Shown here: in pieces, positions 60,031 through 64,000 of the stretch
Layout of the letters: the number at the start of each line of letters is the position of its first letter
Numbering within the stretch: position 1 is the first letter of the stretch
DNA from: Roseburia lenta
GTDB taxonomy: Bacteria > Bacillota > Clostridia > Lachnospirales > Lachnospiraceae
Assembly (NCBI RefSeq): GCF_014287435.1
Contig: NZ_JACOPG010000003.1
Span: 1 to 64,000, forward strand
Direction of reading: 5' to 3'
Length of the DNA stretch: 64,000 nucleotides
Position numbers and translations under genes: made by a program
Notes under the pieces: model-generated
What the model saw: the letters and a program-made list of their open reading frames with translations, nothing else
Database searches by the model: none
Told to the model about the DNA's origin: nothing

Positions 60031-60712
60031 ACTGGCGCAGACCGCAGCAAGTCAGTCTGTTATTCTTACCTTGTTAAATGGTATTCTGATCGGCAGTTAC
60101 AAGGCAACGACCATGATCAATAATTTTACTATGATTGTAGGTATTGCATTTGCCTTCCTGGGCGGTATGTATGTATCCAAGCATGGTGTTAAGAAGTCAA
60201 CTACTTTCTGGTCATGGGTTTCCATTGGCGTTGCTGCTATGACTTGTGGCTTCTGTATTATTTTAGGAAAAGATGGTATGAGTCAGATTTCTGTGGCTGT
60301 TGTGCCAACAATTATTTATTGTATCTTTATGTTGGCAACGACTGCAACGCGTATGATTTTGACGACCACAGCAGGTGCCATGCGTTCGGATGTTGTTGAC
60401 TATGAGTTGGAGCGTTCCGGAAAGTATATGCCGGCAGTGGTAGGTGGTGTCTATTCTTTTATTGATAAGTTGATGGCAGCACTTGCTACGACCATTGCGA
60501 CCCTTTGTGTGGCAGCCATCGGTTATAAGAATACCATGCCGCAGATGGGCGATAAGGCTACAAGTGGTGTTTTCTGGATGGCAATGTTTCTAAGTTTTGG
60601 ACTTCCGATTATCGGTTGGTTGTGTAATATCGTTGCCATGAAGTTTTACGAACTGGACAAAGATCGTATGGTTCAGGTACAGAAGAATATTGCAGAAATG
60701 AAAGAGCAGTAA
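60008..60712 (+). pseudogene. N-terminally truncated GPH/MFS sugar:cation symporter
   Basis: About 230 codons corresponding to the C-terminal half of a glycoside-pentoside-hexuronide transporter. The chain begins in the middle of a membrane protein (ATDKLAQTAASQS...) and continues with about six hydrophobic segments. It includes AFLGGMYVSKHGVKKST and AGAMRSDVVDYELERSGKYMPAVVGGVYSFIDKLMAA (cited by ends), where D-x-x-DYE-x-RSG-x-R/K is a GPH hallmark, and ends KDRMVQVQKNIAEMKEQ. Full-length members have about 450-500 residues and 12 helices, so the first half is deleted. The junction abuts the minus-strand remnant. It was probably the importer for the adjacent pentose operon (inference). Confidence 0.8.
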
Positions 60713-60729
60713 AGTTATGCCTTTGTGCG

Positions 60730-61308
60730 CTAAAACCACAGTGACAAAGACAATAATAATTGCTTTTTCATCTGCCTGAGATCCGGCTTGCTCTGGGTAG
60801 CAACAGACTGCATAAAAGATAGGCAGGCATCTGTGGCAAAGGAGAGAAAGTCCGAATTATCACGCGAAAGAGCGCAGACTTCCGGCGGCAGAGTCTCTTG
60901 CAGGTATTGCAAGAAAGGCTCTGCCGGCAGAATCTCTGTTACCGGATCGGCAGGATAGATGTAGAGACCAAGGGTCATGACCAGACGAAAATCCTCCCGG
61001 CGGCAGATCATGTCGTCAAGGATCAGGGAAATATACTCCAAAACCAGATCTTCTGGCTTTTTTTGTGTGGGGAAAAGATCCGGGAACTGGAATAAGGTGC
61101 CGGTGGTTGCCTGGTAAAGGTCTTCAATGATCGCAATACTATTCTTATAATATTTATACAATGTGACCGTAGATACATCCAGCGTCTGTGCCAATCCCTG
61201 CATAGAGAATGAAAAAAGCCCTTGATCCAGTATCATCCGGCGTGCCGTTTCTAAGATTTCACTGCGCCGTTTCTGACGCATCTGTTCAAAATAAGCAGTT
61301 TGATCCAT
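60730..61308 (-). CDS. TetR-family transcriptional regulator
   Basis: 192-residue repressor-type regulator. HTH at about 15-60 (RRSEILETARRMILDQGLFSF and TVTLYKYYKN) and a variable C-terminal ligand domain (about 70-192, with a four-helix pattern). It is divergent from the alpha/beta esterase across 171 AT-rich bases and convergent with the transporter remnant. It likely controls the esterase and sialate-esterase-like genes; no clean operator palindrome was found in the gap. Confidence 0.9.
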   Translation of the reverse strand: MDQTAYFEQMRQKRRSEILETARRMILDQGLFSFSMQGLAQTLDVSTVTLYKYYKNSIAIIEDLYQATTGTLFQFPDLFPTQKKPEDLVLEYISLILDDMICRREDFRLVMTLGLYIYPADPVTEILPAEPFLQYLQETLPPEVCALSRDNSDFLSFATDACLSFMQSVATQSKPDLRQMKKQLLLSLSLWF

Positions 61309-61479
61309 ATATAATATCCCCTTTTAACTTTTGGAAAATGTGTGATTTTGTATAAAATTCCTATAATTCTACATTAGTATAACACGTTTCTTGTGAAAAA
61401 AACAAATATATCTTGAAACAGAGTGTAAAACGAGTTAATATAATGTTAATTCATTTTATAAAACGAAAAGGAGAAGAAA

Positions 61480-62526
61480 ATGGACGTAGAAAAAATCGTA
61501 TTGAATGGGGAAAGAAATGTGACGCTGACAGCATACACACAGCCGGTGGAAGGAGAATTTAATCATATCAGTAAGCGGCCTGCTGTGTTGATTTTGCCGG
61601 GCGGGGGCTATTCTATGTGTTCTGACAGAGAGGCAGATCCGGTAGCCTTTCCTTATCTTGAGGCAGGCTATCAGGCTTTTATCCTGCGCTATTCGGTGGG
61701 AGAGGATTCTGTTTGGCCGAATCCATTAGATGATTATGAGCAGGCCATGGCTTTGATTGAGGAGCGAGCAGATGAGTGGAAAGTCCTGACGGATAAGATC
61801 GTGGTAATCGGGTTCTCCGCCGGTGGACATCTGGCAGCCAGTGCGGCAACGATGAGTCAGCATCGTCCATATGCGGCGATTCTGGGTTATCCTGTTATTG
61901 AAGGAGATTGTGCCAAGATTTATGAGAAGACAGCGCCGGATGTTATTGCAGCAGTGGATGAAAACACCTGTCCTTGCTTTGTGTTTGCAACGAGAACAGA
62001 CAATGTGGTACCGGTAAAGAACACGATACATCTGTTGGATGCTCTTGAGAAGCATGAGATTATGTTTGAAAGTCATATTTATTCCCATGGATCGCATGGA
62101 TTTAGCGTCTGCAATACATCTGTGACAGCGGATCCGGAAGCATACAGCAATCGTGTGCCGCATTGGGTGGCAGATTCTATCGAGTGGCTTAAGGATATTA
62201 TGGGAGATTTTGCGAATGGGCAGATGAAGCAGCCACGTTTTTCAAAAAGTATCAATGGAAATCGTGAGCCATTCTTAAACGTTGACTGTACTATGGCATA
62301 TTTGTCCGGAAAGCCGGAAGCGATGAAGATCATTGAGCCAATTATGCATATGAGTGCAGGACAAGGTCAGGAGCAGGCAGCCCAGGTAGATGGAGCAGCC
62401 ATGATGGAGGCGTTAAAACTTATGACCCTGCGACATTTGTTATCCTATGCTGTTACTTATGCGGGAATGTCGCAAGATTTGATCGATCAGGTGGATGAGC
62501 AATTGCGTCAGATTCCGAACAAGTAA
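61480..62526 (+). CDS. Alpha/beta-hydrolase esterase (acetyl-xylan/pectin esterase type) with GH2-shared C-terminal tail
   Basis: 348-residue cytoplasmic carbohydrate esterase. Oxyanion HGGG-like motif LPGGGYSMCSDREADP (about 38-53), nucleophile S113 in GFSAGGH, acid in ATRTDNVVPV (about 172-181), and H206 in HGSHGFS. The hydrolase fold ends at about 250. Residues 265-348 form a Met-rich helical tail homologous to that of the GH2 enzyme at 3690, an association not explained by the hydrolase family. Start after AAAGGAG. It probably deacetylates sugars before glycosidase attack. The next gene, another SGNH deacetylase, lies 62 bases downstream. Confidence 0.87.
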   Translation: MDVEKIVLNGERNVTLTAYTQPVEGEFNHISKRPAVLILPGGGYSMCSDREADPVAFPYLEAGYQAFILRYSVGEDSVWPNPLDDYEQAMALIEERADEWKVLTDKIVVIGFSAGGHLAASAATMSQHRPYAAILGYPVIEGDCAKIYEKTAPDVIAAVDENTCPCFVFATRTDNVVPVKNTIHLLDALEKHEIMFESHIYSHGSHGFSVCNTSVTADPEAYSNRVPHWVADSIEWLKDIMGDFANGQMKQPRFSKSINGNREPFLNVDCTMAYLSGKPEAMKIIEPIMHMSAGQGQEQAAQVDGAAMMEALKLMTLRHLLSYAVTYAGMSQDLIDQVDEQLRQIPNK

Positions 62527-62588
62527 AGATCAGTATTGTATGATTAAGGTGGAGATACCACACAAATAGAGTCAGATGGAGGTAGGAA

Positions 62589-64000
62589 ATGAAACTTGCA
62601 AAAGTATTTTCAAATGGGATGGTTTTACAGAGACAAAAACCAGTATATATCTGGGGAGAGAGTCAGCCAAATCAGATGGTAAGGGCTGAGATTCAGGGAA
62701 AGAGCGCTGAGGTAATGGCAGATGAAACAGGTCATTTTTGCCTGAAACTGGAGCCACTCGTGGCATCTGCATCAGAGGTGCTGCAGGTGAGTGATGGAAT
62801 AGAGACAATGACTCTGGAAGATATAGCAATCGGTGAGGTTTACATTGCCGGCGGACAGTCTAATATGGAATTCCCTCTGCGCTATGAAAAATATCATGAG
62901 CAGGTCATGGGGCTGGATGATCATGAGTTGCGCTTTTTTGATGTACCAAAGAAGTTTTATGAGGAACAGGATAGCGACTTTGATTACAGTGCAGTAGGCA
63001 GATGGCGCAGAGCCACATCAGAGGAGAATCTGGCATATTTTTCTGCGGTTGCTTTTTACTTTGCCAAGGAGATCAGAGAAAAGGTCGGCGTTCCGGTCGG
63101 TATTATAGGATGCAACTGGGGCGGTACCTACAGTTGTGCATGGATGGACCAGGATACTGTGGAACGTGTAGGAAAACCATGGATGGAAAAGTGGGAAAAG
63201 TCAGTGGAAGGCAAGGATATGGAGCAGTTCTGGGCGGAGAGGAAGGCAGATCCGCAGAGCGATGCAGGAAAGCCTTGCCTGAGTCCTTTTGATCAGGTGG
63301 TTCTTCCGAGAACACCATCCATGGAAGAAATCGGAAAAGCCATGATGGATATGGCACAAAAGGGGCTGGAAAGTATGTCACCTGAGGCACTGGCAGAGCA
63401 GAAAAAGGCATTGGGACTCGATGAGAATGCATCGCTGCAGGAGATGATGGCAAAAACAATGGAAGCCTATCGCATAGAATATGTAGACGCCAGAACTATG
63501 CCGGGAATTTTATATGAACACATGGTAAAGCAGATTGCCCCATTTTCCGCACGCGGGGTACTTTGGTATCAGGGCGAGAGCGATGATGTGCCGGGCTTGC
63601 AGTCACTTTATACCGATATGATGAAGGGACTGGTCAGTGATTGGCGCAAATTATGGAAGGACGAAGCACTTCCGTTTTTTGAGGTGCAGTTGCCGGGATG
63701 GAGAGACTGGATGATGCAGACCAATCTGGATTATGCTACAATCCGTCGCTGTCAGGAAGAAGCATCAAAAACAGTGGATGGCCTCTATATGGCGTCTATT
63801 TCTGATGTCGGCGAAGAACATGATATTCATCCGAAAGATAAGCGCACGGTGGGACATCGCTTGGCGCTTTTGGCAAGAAAATATCTATATGGAGAGGATA
63901 TCCTCTGCGAGGCACCGAGACCGGAAGGGATAAAACGTGAGGGTGATACGATCCGTATAAAGATGGCATATGCGAAAGATGGACTTGAGATCGCAGGAGA
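62589..64000 (+). CDS. Sialate O-acetylesterase-like SGNH carbohydrate esterase (3' end outside window)
   Basis: At least 470 residues, still open at the window edge. N-terminal beta-sandwich (about 1-80, FSNGMVLQRQKPVYIWG), then the SGNH domain. Block I serine S91 is in AGGQSNMEF; GIIGCNWGGT is the glycine block; LWYQGESD, DIHPKDKR (block V D-H) follow. A Met-rich helical insertion (about 230-285, MEEIGKAMMDMAQKG) interrupts the fold. No signal peptide. Such enzymes remove acetyl groups from sialic acid, xylan or pectin sugars. GGAGGTAGG ribosome site; same direction as the alpha/beta esterase, probably one operon. Confidence 0.9.
   Translation, partial: MKLAKVFSNGMVLQRQKPVYIWGESQPNQMVRAEIQGKSAEVMADETGHFCLKLEPLVASASEVLQVSDGIETMTLEDIAIGEVYIAGGQSNMEFPLRYEKYHEQVMGLDDHELRFFDVPKKFYEEQDSDFDYSAVGRWRRATSEENLAYFSAVAFYFAKEIREKVGVPVGIIGCNWGGTYSCAWMDQDTVERVGKPWMEKWEKSVEGKDMEQFWAERKADPQSDAGKPCLSPFDQVVLPRTPSMEEIGKAMMDMAQKGLESMSPEALAEQKKALGLDENASLQEMMAKTMEAYRIEYVDARTMPGILYEHMVKQIAPFSARGVLWYQGESDDVPGLQSLYTDMMKGLVSDWRKLWKDEALPFFEVQLPGWRDWMMQTNLDYATIRRCQEEASKTVDGLYMASISDVGEEHDIHPKDKRTVGHRLALLARKYLYGEDILCEAPRPEGIKREGDTIRIKMAYAKDGLEIAG

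Noticed and set aside
59920..60123. 67-codon plus-strand open frame
   Set aside because: Overlaps the transporter remnant in another frame and has no ribosome site or family resemblance.

Overview
The window is one contiguous piece of a Bacillota chromosome, most likely from a gut Lachnospiraceae (Roseburia/Butyrivibrio/Blautia type). This is inferred from: cytoplasmic glycoside hydrolases without signal peptides; AGGAGG ribosome sites; split (two-gene) transketolases; a Firmicutes exosortase G locus; and GntR/YtrA-type ABC operons. No organism name can be proven from the sequence alone. Gene density is high, most genes are on the + strand, and many operons end in clear Rho-independent terminators.

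Layout. 1-700: 3' end of a 23S rRNA followed by six tRNAs (Asp, Val, Thr, Tyr, fMet, Phe) and a terminator. 0.8-14.4 kb: housekeeping and small-metabolite genes (YbaK deacylase, FSA-type transaldolase, NfeD-like protein, GH2 beta-galactosidase, 2-hydroxyacid dehydrogenase, HD hydrolase, PLC-like protein, an abundant-looking radical SAM protein, an AAA ATPase, transketolase pair 1). 14.5-21.9 kb: AraC regulator and GH78 rhamnosidase, then two decayed gene remnants (esterase, transketolase), enolase, a 36-codon gene and an M20 peptidase. 22-31.4 kb: Dus, Dabb protein, MFS transporter, XRE regulator, a GntR-controlled ABC exporter whose ATPase is split exactly at an A AAA AAG slippery heptamer, galM and a GH43 protein. 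31.6-34.5 kb: TrkA-TrkH potassium uptake.

34.6-45.9 kb is the most distinctive block: an exosortase G (XrtG) operon. It holds a secreted substrate with a C-terminal sorting tail, the XrtG transpeptidase-like membrane protein, its GT2 glycosyltransferase, an unknown membrane sensor-like protein, a soluble 6-pyruvoyl-tetrahydropterin-synthase homologue, two roughly 815-residue membrane proteins of the PTPS-related family, and a SAM methyltransferase. The operon starts at a good sigma-A promoter with a perfect 10-bp inverted repeat over its -35 box.

45.9-51 kb is an AT-richer island, bounded by terminators, that encodes KtrB-KtrA, a small membrane protein and a KdpD/KdpE-like two-component system in which KdpD lacks its N-terminal sensor ATPase domain. 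51-62.5 kb: an exo/endonuclease/phosphatase-family protein, then a LacI-controlled sugar operon (L-fucose-isomerase-family isomerase, transketolase pair 2, FGGY kinase, apiosidase-like hydrolase). The operon's logic matches non-oxidative D-apiose catabolism. It is followed by a truncated sugar transporter, a TetR regulator and an alpha/beta esterase. The window ends inside a sialate O-acetylesterase-like gene.

Cross-cutting observations: the GH2 enzyme and the alpha/beta esterase, which have unrelated catalytic folds, share a homologous methionine-rich C-terminal helical tail. The window carries two complete split transketolases and the fossil of a third.
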